Origin: Mycolicibacterium sp. J2
GTDB taxonomy: Bacteria > Actinomycetota > Actinomycetes > Mycobacteriales > Mycobacteriaceae
Reading direction: 5' to 3'
Assembly (NCBI RefSeq): GCF_026240945.1
Contig: NZ_JAPFPY010000041.1
Coordinates: 1 to 36,394, forward strand
DNA length: 36,394 bases
Made by a program: the position numbers and the translations under genes. This document shows, in pieces, positions 21,796 to 29,856 of this stretch. Numbering within the stretch: position 1 is the stretch's first letter; each line of letters opens with the position of its first letter. A model generated the notes under the pieces. It worked only from the letters and a program-made list of their open reading frames with translations, searched no databases and had not been told where the DNA came from.

Positions 21796-24200
21796 CCACA
21801 GTCATCAGCGGCCTCTCCGATGCCGAGGTCGCCCAGCGGGTCGCCGAAGGGCACACCAACGACGTGCCCACGCGCGCCGCCCGCAGTGTGTCGGAGATCG
21901 TGCGGGCCAACGTATTCACCCGTATCAATGCCATCCTCGGCGTGCTGTTCGCCATCGTGCTGGCCACCGGCTCGGTGATCAACGGGCTGTTCGGCCTGCT
22001 GATCGTCGCGAACTCGGCCATCGGCATCATCCAGGAACTGCGCGCCAAGCAGACCCTGGATCGGCTGGCCATCGTCGGGCAGACGAAACCGTTGGTGCGC
22101 AGGCGGTCCGGGACCAGGGAACTCGCCCCCAACGAGGTGGTGCTCGACGACATCATCGAACTCGGGCCCGGGGACCAGATCATCGTTGACGGCGAGGTGT
22201 TGGAGGGCGCCAACCTCGAGGTGGACGAATCCCTGCTCACCGGCGAGGCCGACCCTATTCACAAAGATCGCGGCGATCACGTGATGTCGGGCAGTTTCGT
22301 GGTGGCGGGCAGCGGGGCCTACCGGGCCACCAAGGTGGGGCGGGAAGCCTACGCGGCCAAACTGGCCGAGGAGGCCAGCAAGTTCACCCTGGTCAAATCC
22401 GAATTGCGCAGTGGGATCAACAAGATCCTGCAGTTCATCACCTACCTGCTGTGGCCGGCCGGTGCGCTGATCATCTACACCCAGTTGTTCACCACCGATG
22501 TCGGCTGGCGGGAATCGGTGCTGCGCATGGTCGGGGCACTGGTGCCGATGGTCCCCGAGGGGCTGGTGCTGATGACATCCATCGCGTTCGCCGTCGGCGT
22601 CGTGCGTCTCGGCCGTCGGCAGTGCCTGGTGCAGGAACTGCCTGCCATCGAGGGCCTGGCCCGGGTGGACGTCGTGTGTGCCGACAAGACCGGCACGCTG
22701 ACCGAGAACGGTATGCGCGTCAGCGATCTGAAGTCGTTGAACGTCGGCGGGCAAGAGCGCAGCGACCGGGGGATTGGCACAGAGGACGTGGCCGCGGTGC
22801 TGGCCCAGCTGGCCTCCGACGATGCCCGCCCCAACGCCAGCATGGCCGCCATCGCCGAGGCCTACAAGATGCCGCCCGGCTGGACCCAGACCGCGTCGGC
22901 GCCGTTCAAATCCGCCACCAAATGGAGCGGTGCCTCCTACGGTGAACACGGCAACTGGGTCATCGGCGCCCCCGATGTGCTGCTCGACCCGGCCTCTGCC
23001 GAAGCCGAAGAGGCCGAACGGATCGGGGCCCAGGGACTGCGGGTACTGCTGCTCGGGTCCTCGGACCGGTCCGTCGACGCGACGGATGCCCCCGGCACCG
23101 TCACCCCCGTCGCGCTGGTCGTGCTGGAGCAACGGGTCCGCCCCGACGCCCGCGACACACTGGATTACTTTGCCTCGCAGAAGGTCTCGGTGAAGGTCAT
23201 CTCCGGCGACAACGCGGTGTCGGTCGGCGCCGTGGCCGACACGCTGGGGCTGCACGGTGAGACCCTCGACGCCCGCCGGTTGCCCCAGGAACCGGACCAA
23301 CTGGCCGACGCCCTGGACGAATACACCACCTTCGGCCGGGTCCGCCCCGACCAGAAACGCGCCATGGTGCACGCGTTGCAGTCCCGCGGGCACACGGTCG
23401 CGATGACCGGCGACGGCGTCAACGACGTGCTCGCACTCAAAGATGCCGATATCGGCGTGGCTATGGGATCGGGCAGTTCGGCCTCCCGCGCGGTGGCGCA
23501 GATCGTGTTGCTGGACAACAAGTTCGCCACCCTGCCCTACGTCGTCGGCGAGGGCCGACGGGTGATCGGCAATATCGAACGGGTGTCCAACCTGTTCCTC
23601 ACCAAGACGGTGTACTCGGTGCTGCTGGCGGCGTTGGTGGGGCTGGGTGGGCTGTCGGCCAAGATTTTCGGCTCCGATCCGCTGCTGTACCCGTTCCAGC
23701 CGATCCACGTCACCATCGCCGCCTGGTTCACCATCGGCATCCCGGCGTTCATCCTGTCGCTGGCGCCCAACAACGAGCGGGCCCATTCCGGGTTCGTCCG
23801 CCGGGTGATGACCTCGGCGCTGCCCAACGGCGTCGTCGTCGGGCTGGCCACCTTCGTGTGTTACCTGCTGGCGTATCAGGGGCGCCACGCCTCGCCCGTC
23901 GAGCAGACCCAGGCCTCCACGGCCGCGCTGATCACCCTGTTGGTGGGCGCGGTGTGGGTGCTGGCGGTGGTGGCCCGCCCCTATCAGTGGTGGCGGGTGG
24001 CACTGGTGGCGCTGTCCGCGCTGGCCTACGTCGTCATCTTCGCGCTGCCGCTGGCCCAGGAGAAGTTCATGCTCGACCCCAGCAATGCCGCGCTGACGTC
24101 GATGGCGTTGGGTATCGGTGTGGTCGCGGCCACGGTGGTGGAGCTGTTGTGGTGGATTCAGGGCCGACTATCCGGCGAGCCCCGCAAACTGTGGCGATAA
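21792..24200 (+). CDS. ctpE: P-type cation-transporting ATPase CtpE
   Basis: An 802-residue P-type ATPase. It shows the actuator motif LLTGEAD (usually TGES), the phosphorylation motif DKTGTLTENG with Asp298, the hinge GDGVND, and about ten membrane helices, with PMVPEGLVLM in helix 4. No N-terminal heavy-metal-binding domain is present. CtpE (Rv0908) is reported to take part in calcium transport in mycobacteria; ion choice here is taken from that family. It overlaps the lipoprotein gene upstream (ATGA), and the small antitoxin-like gene begins 9 bp after its stop. Confidence 0.92.
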   Translation: MTTVISGLSDAEVAQRVAEGHTNDVPTRAARSVSEIVRANVFTRINAILGVLFAIVLATGSVINGLFGLLIVANSAIGIIQELRAKQTLDRLAIVGQTKPLVRRRSGTRELAPNEVVLDDIIELGPGDQIIVDGEVLEGANLEVDESLLTGEADPIHKDRGDHVMSGSFVVAGSGAYRATKVGREAYAAKLAEEASKFTLVKSELRSGINKILQFITYLLWPAGALIIYTQLFTTDVGWRESVLRMVGALVPMVPEGLVLMTSIAFAVGVVRLGRRQCLVQELPAIEGLARVDVVCADKTGTLTENGMRVSDLKSLNVGGQERSDRGIGTEDVAAVLAQLASDDARPNASMAAIAEAYKMPPGWTQTASAPFKSATKWSGASYGEHGNWVIGAPDVLLDPASAEAEEAERIGAQGLRVLLLGSSDRSVDATDAPGTVTPVALVVLEQRVRPDARDTLDYFASQKVSVKVISGDNAVSVGAVADTLGLHGETLDARRLPQEPDQLADALDEYTTFGRVRPDQKRAMVHALQSRGHTVAMTGDGVNDVLALKDADIGVAMGSGSSASRAVAQIVLLDNKFATLPYVVGEGRRVIGNIERVSNLFLTKTVYSVLLAALVGLGGLSAKIFGSDPLLYPFQPIHVTIAAWFTIGIPAFILSLAPNNERAHSGFVRRVMTSALPNGVVVGLATFVCYLLAYQGRHASPVEQTQASTAALITLLVGAVWVLAVVARPYQWWRVALVALSALAYVVIFALPLAQEKFMLDPSNAALTSMALGIGVVAATVVELLWWIQGRLSGEPRKLWR

Positions 24201-24209
24201 GGTGAGCCC

Positions 24210-24395
24210 ATGAGTTTTCTGGACAAGGCGAAGGACCTGATCGCCGAGAACGCCGACAAGGTGGACGCCGTGATCGACAAGGTCGGCGACATCGTAGACG
24301 AGAAGACCGGCGACAAGTACCAGGGCATCGTGGACAAGGCGCAGGAAGCGGCCAAGAACGCGGCGCGCAACATCGACCCCAACCGCCCGGCGTAG
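24210..24395 (+). CDS. Antitoxin, Rv0909/MT0933 family
   Basis: A 61-residue, highly charged helical protein rich in Lys, Asp and Ala (DKAKDLIAENADKVDAVIDK, then DEKTGDKY). This matches the MT0933 antitoxin-like family, whose M. tuberculosis member Rv0909 neutralises the toxin Rv0910. Its TAG is directly followed, with no spacer, by the ATG of the toxin gene, the usual tight coupling of such pairs. A ribosome site GGTGAG lies upstream within the ctpE-to-antitoxin gap. Confidence 0.85.
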   Translation: MSFLDKAKDLIAENADKVDAVIDKVGDIVDEKTGDKYQGIVDKAQEAAKNAARNIDPNRPA

Positions 24396-24827
24396 ATGGC
24401 CAAGCTATCGGTCTCCATCGATGTCCCGCTGGCCCCGGAGAACGCGTGGGAAGCCGCGTCGGATCTGTCCCGCTTCAAGGAATGGCTGAGCATCCACCGG
24501 GTGTGGCGTTCGCCGCTGCCCGACACCTTGGACAAGGGCACCCGGATCGACTCGATCGTCGAGGTCAAGGGCATGGCCAACCGGGTGAACTGGACGATCG
24601 TGAACTACAAGCCGCCGGAGTCGATGACCCTCAACGGGGACGGCAAGGGCGGGGTGAAGGTCAAGCTGATCGCCAAGGTGAAGCCGGTCTCCGACGGGTC
24701 GACGGTACAGCTGGACATCCACCTGGGCGGGCCGGCCTTGTTCGGCCCGATCGGCATGGTGGTGGCCGCCTCCCTGCGCTCCGATATCGAGGAGTCGCTG
24801 CAGAAGTTCAAGGTGCTGTTCTCCTAG
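24396..24827 (+). CDS. SRPBCC-fold toxin, Rv0910 family
   Basis: A 143-residue protein of the START/SRPBCC fold (polyketide cyclase-like). It shows the early phrase VSIDVPLAPENAWEAASDLSR, a conserved middle TRIDSIVEVKGMANRVNWT, and a C-terminal amphipathic helix SDIEESLQKFKVLF. Rv0910 is classed as the toxin of a type II toxin-antitoxin system with Rv0909. The mechanism is not known, and the fold, a hydrophobic ligand pocket, is unusual for a toxin. It is the last gene of the run starting at echA6. A palindromic repeat 27 bp after its stop may end transcription. Confidence 0.85.
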   Translation: MAKLSVSIDVPLAPENAWEAASDLSRFKEWLSIHRVWRSPLPDTLDKGTRIDSIVEVKGMANRVNWTIVNYKPPESMTLNGDGKGGVKVKLIAKVKPVSDGSTVQLDIHLGGPALFGPIGMVVAASLRSDIEESLQKFKVLFS

Positions 24828-24853
24828 GGTCTCCCGGGCCGGTGCCGCGGCGC

Positions 24854-24908
24854 GTTTGTGCCGTTTCATCCGCAACTCGCCGTGTCGACCGGATGAGACG
24901 GCACATTT
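24854..24908 (+). repeat. Dispersed palindromic repeat, copy upstream of DUF559 gene 2
   Basis: Arms TGTGCCGTTTCATCCG (24857-24872) and CGGATGAGACGGCACA (24890-24905) pair over 16 bases with one G-T pair and a 17-base loop. The 55-base unit recurs in inverted orientation at 25838-25892 (43 of 55 identical). Besides being a repeat, the stem could stop transcription after the Rv0910-like gene. Confidence 0.7.
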
Positions 24909-24980
24909 GCTGCGTCTGCCCTGTGGATAACCGGCGCGAGCAGGCCGGAATCCGTCGGAGGCCGCTGCGATGGTCGGGCC

Positions 24981-25880
24981 ATGGAGTCGATCGATTGGCC
25001 GTTTCTGGCCGCCGAGGCGCTGGCCGCCCGCACGCTGACCTTCCGGGAGCTGCGCCGGTTTTACGAAGCCGTCTACCCCGGGGTGTGGGTGCCGCGCGGT
25101 GTCGAACTGTCGGCCCGTCAGCGCGCCCGCGCGGCGTGGCTGTGGTCCGGCCGCGACGGCGTGGTCGCCGGGTTGTCGGCATCGGCGATGCTGGGAGCCA
25201 AGTGGGTCGAGGCCGGTGAACCCGCGCAGCTGTTGCACGGCAACCGCCGTCCGCCGTCGTCCATCACGGTGCACACGGAGCGCATTCACGCCGACGAGCT
25301 GATCGGCGCTCCCATGGTGATGACGACGCCCGCTCGGACGGCCTTCGATCTTGGCAGGTGGGCGAGCAACGTCGACGAGGCGGTGCAGCGTATCGACGCG
25401 CTGATGGCGGCGACGAACATCAAGGTCACCGACATCGAGGAGGTGTCGCATCGGTACGCGCGGGCCCGCGGGTGCACGCAACTGCGCAAGGTGCTGCCGC
25501 TGGTCAACGGCGGCGCAGAGTCGCCCTACGAGTCCCTGACCCGACTGGCGTTGGTGCGGGCGGGGTTTCCCGTTCCGGATACCCAGATCGAGGTGCGCGA
25601 CGGGTTCGGCTACGTCGTGGCCCGGCTGGACATGGGCTGGCCCGACTACTTCGTCGCGGTCGAGTACGACGGCACGCAGCACTGGACCGACGCCCGGCAG
25701 CGCACGTGGGACATCGACCGCGCCGCCATGCTGGAAGATCTCGGCTGGATCCTCATCCGCGTGAGTGCCGCGCTGCTGCGGGATCGGCGATTCCTGCCGC
25801 GCGTCGCGACGGCACTGCGCAGCCGTGGATGCACCGTGAATGTGCGAACTCATCCGGCCCGCCCGGCGCGTCGCGGATGA
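24981..25880 (+). CDS. DUF559 / AbiEi-like protein, copy 2
   Basis: A 299-residue paralogue of the gene at 13196. It has the same plan: an N-terminal AbiEi-like part (LAARTLTFRELRRFYEAVYPGVWV, then SASAMLGAKW) and a C-terminal DUF559/Vsr-like nuclease fold with VAVEYDGTQHWTDARQR, DIDR and LGWILIRV. No toxin partner is adjacent. It interrupts the Rv0910-Rv0911 neighbourhood seen in M. tuberculosis. The gene is enclosed by inverted copies of a palindromic repeat, the right one reaching into its last codons. This is consistent with having arrived as a cassette, although no transposase or target duplication is seen. Confidence 0.78.
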   Translation: MESIDWPFLAAEALAARTLTFRELRRFYEAVYPGVWVPRGVELSARQRARAAWLWSGRDGVVAGLSASAMLGAKWVEAGEPAQLLHGNRRPPSSITVHTERIHADELIGAPMVMTTPARTAFDLGRWASNVDEAVQRIDALMAATNIKVTDIEEVSHRYARARGCTQLRKVLPLVNGGAESPYESLTRLALVRAGFPVPDTQIEVRDGFGYVVARLDMGWPDYFVAVEYDGTQHWTDARQRTWDIDRAAMLEDLGWILIRVSAALLRDRRFLPRVATALRSRGCTVNVRTHPARPARRG

Positions 25881-25892
25881 AACCCCACAAAC
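25838..25892 (-). repeat. Dispersed palindromic repeat, copy at the end of DUF559 gene 2
   Basis: On the reverse strand this unit reads GTTTGTGGGGTTTCATCCGC and onward, ending CCGGATGAG-N3-GCACATT. It is the inverted counterpart of 24854-24908, with the same length and central spacing. It covers the stop codon of the DUF559 gene. The outer arms pair less well here than in the left copy. Confidence 0.65.
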
Positions 25893-25919
25893 CCGCCCGC
25901 GATGAGTTTCGCGCGCCCG

Positions 25920-25935
25920 GCCGGTCAACACCGGC
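25920..25935. promoter_or_regulatory. Dyad GCCGGT-N4-ACCGGC abutting the Rv0911-type start codon
   Basis: A perfect 6+6 inverted repeat ends on the base before the ATG at 25936, where a ribosome site would be expected and is lacking. It could be an operator or an mRNA hairpin affecting initiation. Confidence 0.35.
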
Positions 25936-26694
25936 ATGACTACTCCACTCGGCGCACCCTGCTGGATCGACCTGACCACCTCGGACATCGAGGCGGCCCA
26001 ACGCTTCTACGGCGCCGTCTTCGGCTGGACGTTCGAAGGCTCCGGTCCTGAATACGGCGGCTATGTCACTGCCTTCGTCGACGGCAAGCCCGTTGCAGGG
26101 CTGATGTCCAATGATCCGCAGTGGGGCATGCCGGATCGCTGGAACACCTACCTGCACACCGCCGATGTGGACGCCACCCTGGCCAAGGTCAGCGCCGCCG
26201 GCGGGAACACCTGCGGCGGCGCCATGGACATCCCGGCCAAGGGCCGGATGGCGATGGTGTCGGATCCCAGTGGCGGGGTGGTGGGTCTGTGGCAGCCCAC
26301 CGGTCACCTGGGCACCGAGGTCACCGGCGTGGCCGGGGCGCCGGTGTGGCATCAGCTGACGACGCTGGACTTCGCCAGGGTGCTCGACTTCTACGTGCAC
26401 GTATTCGGCTGGCAGACCGAGGTCACCGGGGACACCGACGAATTCCGGTACAGCACCGCCGTATTCGACGGGCAGCAGCTGCTCGGCGTGATGGACGGCA
26501 CCGCGTTCATGGCGGCCGGCGAGCCGTCGAACTGGTTCTTCTTCCTCGGTGCCGAGGATGTGGACAAGACCCAGCAGCTGATCGTCGACAACGGCGGCGC
26601 CGTGGTGCGCGCGGCCGAGGACACCCCGTACGGCCGGCTGGCCGCGGTCACCGACCCGACCGGGGCGGGCTTCAACCTGTCGTCGCTGTCCTAG
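25936..26694 (+). CDS. Two-domain glyoxalase/VOC protein (Rv0911 type)
   Basis: A 252-residue protein made of two vicinal-oxygen-chelate domains. The first spans about 6-120 (PCWIDLTTSDIEAAQRFYGAVFGW, SDPSGGVVGLWQP). The second spans about 130-250 (VWHQLTTLDFARVLDFYVHVFGW, TDPTGAGFNLSS). Proteins of this kind include hydroxylases, resistance proteins and epimerases; the M. tuberculosis counterpart Rv0911 has no firm function. Metal ligand positions look only partly kept, so catalysis is uncertain. The stop lies 23 bp inside the convergent potassium channel gene. Confidence 0.87.
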   Translation: MTTPLGAPCWIDLTTSDIEAAQRFYGAVFGWTFEGSGPEYGGYVTAFVDGKPVAGLMSNDPQWGMPDRWNTYLHTADVDATLAKVSAAGGNTCGGAMDIPAKGRMAMVSDPSGGVVGLWQPTGHLGTEVTGVAGAPVWHQLTTLDFARVLDFYVHVFGWQTEVTGDTDEFRYSTAVFDGQQLLGVMDGTAFMAAGEPSNWFFFLGAEDVDKTQQLIVDNGGAVVRAAEDTPYGRLAAVTDPTGAGFNLSSLS

Positions 26695-28321
26695 CCTGGC
26701 CCTTACCCAAGGTGGCCAGCAGTTCCCGGTAGGGGCCCACCAGATATGCGGTGTCACCCGCGCTGAGCCGGGTGTCGCGACGCGGATGCAGCCGGGTCGC
26801 GACGCCGGGCCGGGTGATCGCGATGACGCGGGTGTGGGTGGACAGATCGGCCATCCGCACCCCGTCCAGTTCACTATCGGTCTCCACCCGCACCCCGCCG
26901 ACCATGAACGAATGCTGTCCGGCCGAGAACGTGCCCAGCACCTGCAGGCCGAGCGCGGCGCCGATGAACCACGGTGCCGCCAGTTCCACCGTGGACCGCA
27001 CATTCTCGAACCCGAACCGCTGCGCGACCGCCGCACCCAGCACCCGGTCGTACACCCGCAGCACCACGGTCGTGTCCGGGGCATGTTCGCGCAGCACGAT
27101 CCCGGTTTCGATGTTGACCATGTCGTTGGCGGTCAGCACGGCCACCGCACGCGCATGTCCCGCCCGGGCCGACTCCAGCGTCTCGCGGACGGTGGCGTCG
27201 CCGAAGACGATCGGCACGTCGAGGGCGCGGGCCGTGGCCAGGAAGCGGTTGTCCTCGTCGCGTTCGATGACGGCGACGTCGTAGCCGGCCTGGACCAGGT
27301 CCTCGACCACCCGGATCCCGAAGGAACCCAGGCCCACCACGATGACGTGGTTGTGCAGGTGCCGCGCCCGCCGCAGCCCCGCGGATTGGGCGAGGCGGCG
27401 CGATAGCAGCACATCGGCGATGAACGCCACCAGGATCGCGGTGGTGGTGACACCGGCGAACATCAGCCCGATACCCCAGAGTCGCAGCCATGCGGGCTGC
27501 TCCATGAAGCTGAAATCGCCGTAGCCGACGGTGGCGATGGTCTCGGTGCTGAAGTACAGGGCGTCGATCCAGCTCATTCCCGGCGGCCGCTGGTAGGCGT
27601 AGCGCAGCAGCACCGTCGACCCGACCAGCAGGGTCAGTGACACCGCCAGCGCGCGGTAGAACATCGGGTTGATGTCGTCGCGGAGAACCCGCACGGCGTC
27701 GGTCAACCGCCCCCACCGCCGACGCACCTTGTTGTGTCCCAGCGGTTTCGACACCGCGATGCCCTGGGCGGCCAGTTCGTCTGGAGTGCCGATCATGGCG
27801 GTCCAGTCGCCCTCGTGCACGGTGACGTCCCGGCCGGGGCAGGCGGTCACCGAGGCGTCGCGGTGGATCACCGCGACCGGGGCCAGATCGCCGTAGATCT
27901 CGCGCAGGGTTCCCGAGCGCGGCACCTCGGTCCCGGAAACGACGAAGTCGATGCCGGCGACTGCGATGGTGTGCGTGGTGCGCGACAAGCAGGCCTCGAC
28001 CACCGACGGGGCGGCCAGGTCGGCGACGTCGAGAATGGCGCCTGGTCCGTTGCCGTACGCCACCGCCTCCCGCAGCACCCCGTTGGCCAGCCGCGCCACC
28101 ACCCGCACCCGCGGGCTGAGTTGTCGTGCCAGCAGAGCGATTTCGAGGTTGACGGCGTCGTCCTCACCGACACAGACGACCGCGGTGGCTGACGGCACGT
28201 CGGCGGTGTCCAAGGTGCGCGGATCCTGCACGGGCACAACGGTCGCGCCGGCGCCGCGCAGCTCACCGGCGATGCGCTCGGCCAGCGCATCGGCACCGCA
28301 CACGATGATGTGCCCCTGCAT
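26672..28321 (-). CDS. Two-RCK potassium channel / NAD-binding protein
   Basis: A 549-residue protein in the order RCK-like domain, pore, RCK domain. Residues 1-195 are a TrkA-N/TrkA-C unit whose nucleotide loop is degenerate (CGADALAER rather than GxGxxG). Residues about 222-305 are two membrane helices with the selectivity filter TVGYGD at 264-269. Residues 323-549 are a second RCK unit with an intact VVGLGSFG loop. It should be a ligand-gated potassium channel of the cytoplasmic membrane. RCK domains on both sides of the pore are less common than a C-terminal pair. The gene is not part of the M. tuberculosis order here. It ends overlapping the Rv0911-type gene tail to tail. Confidence 0.88.
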   Translation of the reverse strand: MQGHIIVCGADALAERIAGELRGAGATVVPVQDPRTLDTADVPSATAVVCVGEDDAVNLEIALLARQLSPRVRVVARLANGVLREAVAYGNGPGAILDVADLAAPSVVEACLSRTTHTIAVAGIDFVVSGTEVPRSGTLREIYGDLAPVAVIHRDASVTACPGRDVTVHEGDWTAMIGTPDELAAQGIAVSKPLGHNKVRRRWGRLTDAVRVLRDDINPMFYRALAVSLTLLVGSTVLLRYAYQRPPGMSWIDALYFSTETIATVGYGDFSFMEQPAWLRLWGIGLMFAGVTTTAILVAFIADVLLSRRLAQSAGLRRARHLHNHVIVVGLGSFGIRVVEDLVQAGYDVAVIERDEDNRFLATARALDVPIVFGDATVRETLESARAGHARAVAVLTANDMVNIETGIVLREHAPDTTVVLRVYDRVLGAAVAQRFGFENVRSTVELAAPWFIGAALGLQVLGTFSAGQHSFMVGGVRVETDSELDGVRMADLSTHTRVIAITRPGVATRLHPRRDTRLSAGDTAYLVGPYRELLATLGKGQARTATTG

Positions 28322-28332
28322 GCACAGAGAAT

Positions 28333-28779
28333 CTAAGGGTTGGGAGCCGACAGTGCGAAGTCAGCGAAATCGAAGCCCGGCACCACCACGCAGCTGACCA
28401 AGGTCGGCTCGTCGTCGTGGGGCCGGGCCCGCTGCCAGTGGCCGGGCGGAACGACGAACTGGGGTTGCTCGCCGGCGGCGATATCGGCGCCAAGGAGCAA
28501 TTCGGACGCCCCGTCCTGGGTCGGCCCGACCTCCAGGATCAGGGGGCTGCCGCGGTGATAGAGCCACAACTCGGCACTGCGCACCGTGTGCCAGGCCGAC
28601 TGCTGACCCGGCATCAGCAGGAACAGGATCGCCGTCCCGGCGTTGCGTGGGCCGGTGTACTCCGGTGGCAGGGCCGACTGTGGGATGGTCAGCGAGCTGC
28701 GCCAGGTCTCGGCGTACCAACCCCCCTCGGGGTGCGGGGACAAGTCCAGCTGACGCGCCCAGTCGGGCAGATCGGTCAT
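28333..28779 (-). CDS. Cupin-fold protein, DUF985 family
   Basis: A 148-residue protein with DUF985 (cupin_5) features: the start LDLSPHPEGGWYAETWRS, then AILFLLMPGQQSAWHTVRSAELWLYHRGSPL and the late VPPGHWQRARP...VVPGFDFADFAL. This resembles yeast YML079w-like cupins of unknown ligand. The start ATG at 28777-28779 fits the usual family N-terminus; the frame stays open further upstream but looks non-coding. It lies 11 bp upstream of the potassium channel gene on the same strand and is probably co-transcribed. It is divergent from the Rv0912-type gene with 42 bp between starts. Confidence 0.85.
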   Translation of the reverse strand: MTDLPDWARQLDLSPHPEGGWYAETWRSSLTIPQSALPPEYTGPRNAGTAILFLLMPGQQSAWHTVRSAELWLYHRGSPLILEVGPTQDGASELLLGADIAAGEQPQFVVPPGHWQRARPHDDEPTLVSCVVVPGFDFADFALSAPNP

Positions 28780-28821
28780 GGCAACCCAGACTACGGTCAC
28801 CGACCCGATAACCTGAGCTGT

Positions 28822-29238
28822 ATGGCACGTCTGCGTCCCGGCTGGCTGGTGGCCCTGTGTGCCCTGGTCGTGGTGGTCAGCGCGTGGCTGCCGTGGCTCA
28901 CTACCCACGGTGGGCGGGCCAGTGCCATCGGTGGGAAGGCAGGCAGTATCGATATGCCGCCGCCCGGTTTCGGTGTCGGGCAGCTGATCGTGCTGCTGGC
29001 CGCGACGTTGATCGTGGCAGCCGCGATGGCGGCCCGCCAGTTGTCGCCCCGGCTGGCTTCTGCTGCCGCGCTGTCCCTTTCGTTGATCATCGGGGCGCTG
29101 ATCGGCTGGTATTTCCGGTTGTACGTACACGCGCCGATCGCCGCCGGATACGGGCTGTTCGTGGCCGCCATCGCGGTGGCCGCCGCGGCCGTGTTGTCGG
29201 TACTGGCCATGGTGGTGGCCTGGGGCGAGGCCGGATGA
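28822..29238 (+). CDS. Conserved membrane protein (Rv0912 type)
   Basis: A 138-residue protein with four hydrophobic segments (about 6-26, 50-70, 76-98 and 106-133). The first loop, LPWLTTHGGRASAIGG, is short and probably external. Position after the Rv0911-type gene and size suggest the counterpart of Rv0912, a mycobacterial membrane protein with no known function. The TGA overlaps the acetyltransferase ATG by four bases, so the two are coupled. Confidence 0.75.
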   Translation: MARLRPGWLVALCALVVVVSAWLPWLTTHGGRASAIGGKAGSIDMPPPGFGVGQLIVLLAATLIVAAAMAARQLSPRLASAAALSLSLIIGALIGWYFRLYVHAPIAAGYGLFVAAIAVAAAAVLSVLAMVVAWGEAG

Positions 29239-29816
29239 GTTTCGTGGCGCCGGTGGTGCTCACCGGGCAGCGCTGGGTGACGCTGGAACCCCTGACCGTC
29301 GATCACGTGGACGAGATCGCCGACGCGGCGGCCGACGGAGACCCGGGTGGCCTGTGGTTCACCAGCGCGCCGTCGCGGGAGACGGCTGCGGCATGGGTGC
29401 GGGCCCGGTTGTCCGATCGCGATCTGTTCCCGTTCGTCGTGCGCAGCCTGGACCGCACGGTGGTCGGCTCGTCGAGCTATCTGCACATCGACGGGCCGAA
29501 CCGCCGCTTGGAGATCGGCCACACCTGGTACCGCGCCTCGGTGCGCCGCACCGGGGTGAACACCGAAGCCAAGCTGTTGTTGCTGGGCCACGCGTTCGAC
29601 GAGTTGAACTGTGTGGCAGTGGAATTCCGCACCCACTTCTTCAACTCCGCCAGCCGGACTGCCATCGAGCGGCTGGGGGCCAAGCAGGACGGCATCTTGC
29701 GCAGTCACCAACTACAGCCCGACGGGTCGCGGCGTGACACCGTTGTCTATTCGATTCTGGATATCGAATGGCCTGCGGTGCGCAATAACCTGCGGTCCCG
29801 GCTGGACCGCGGATGA
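29235..29816 (+). CDS. GNAT acetyltransferase, RimJ/RimL type
   Basis: A 193-residue GCN5-related N-acetyltransferase. It shows the N-terminal VTLEPLTVDHVDEIADAA, a central LEIGHTWYRASVRRTGVNTEAKLLLLGHAF, and the C-terminal VEFRTHFFNSASRTAIERLGAKQDGILRSH, the usual RimJ/RimL pattern (N-terminal or small-molecule acetylation with acetyl-CoA). The loop RRTGVNT stands where the acetyl-CoA phosphate site is usually RGxGxxxE. The substrate is unknown. It is coupled to the Rv0912-type gene and ends with a strong hairpin. Confidence 0.85.
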   Translation: MSFVAPVVLTGQRWVTLEPLTVDHVDEIADAAADGDPGGLWFTSAPSRETAAAWVRARLSDRDLFPFVVRSLDRTVVGSSSYLHIDGPNRRLEIGHTWYRASVRRTGVNTEAKLLLLGHAFDELNCVAVEFRTHFFNSASRTAIERLGAKQDGILRSHQLQPDGSRRDTVVYSILDIEWPAVRNNLRSRLDRG

Positions 29817-29818
29817 GC

Positions 29819-29848
29819 CGCCGGGGTGGCGCTGCTGCCACCCCGGCG
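29819..29848. terminator. Bidirectional hairpin terminator, 12-bp perfect stem
   Basis: CGCCGGGGTGGC (29819-29830) and GCCACCCCGGCG (29837-29848) enclose a 6-base loop. It lies between the convergent acetyltransferase (stop 29816) and small heat-shock gene (stop 29857). No T-run follows. Confidence 0.8.
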
Positions 29849-29856
29849 ATCGTTGC

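Noticed and set aside
21768..23888. Long leftward open frame (about 706 codons) opposite ctpE
   Set aside because: ctpE carries all P-type ATPase motifs on the forward strand; the reverse frame has only low-complexity, motif-free sequence.
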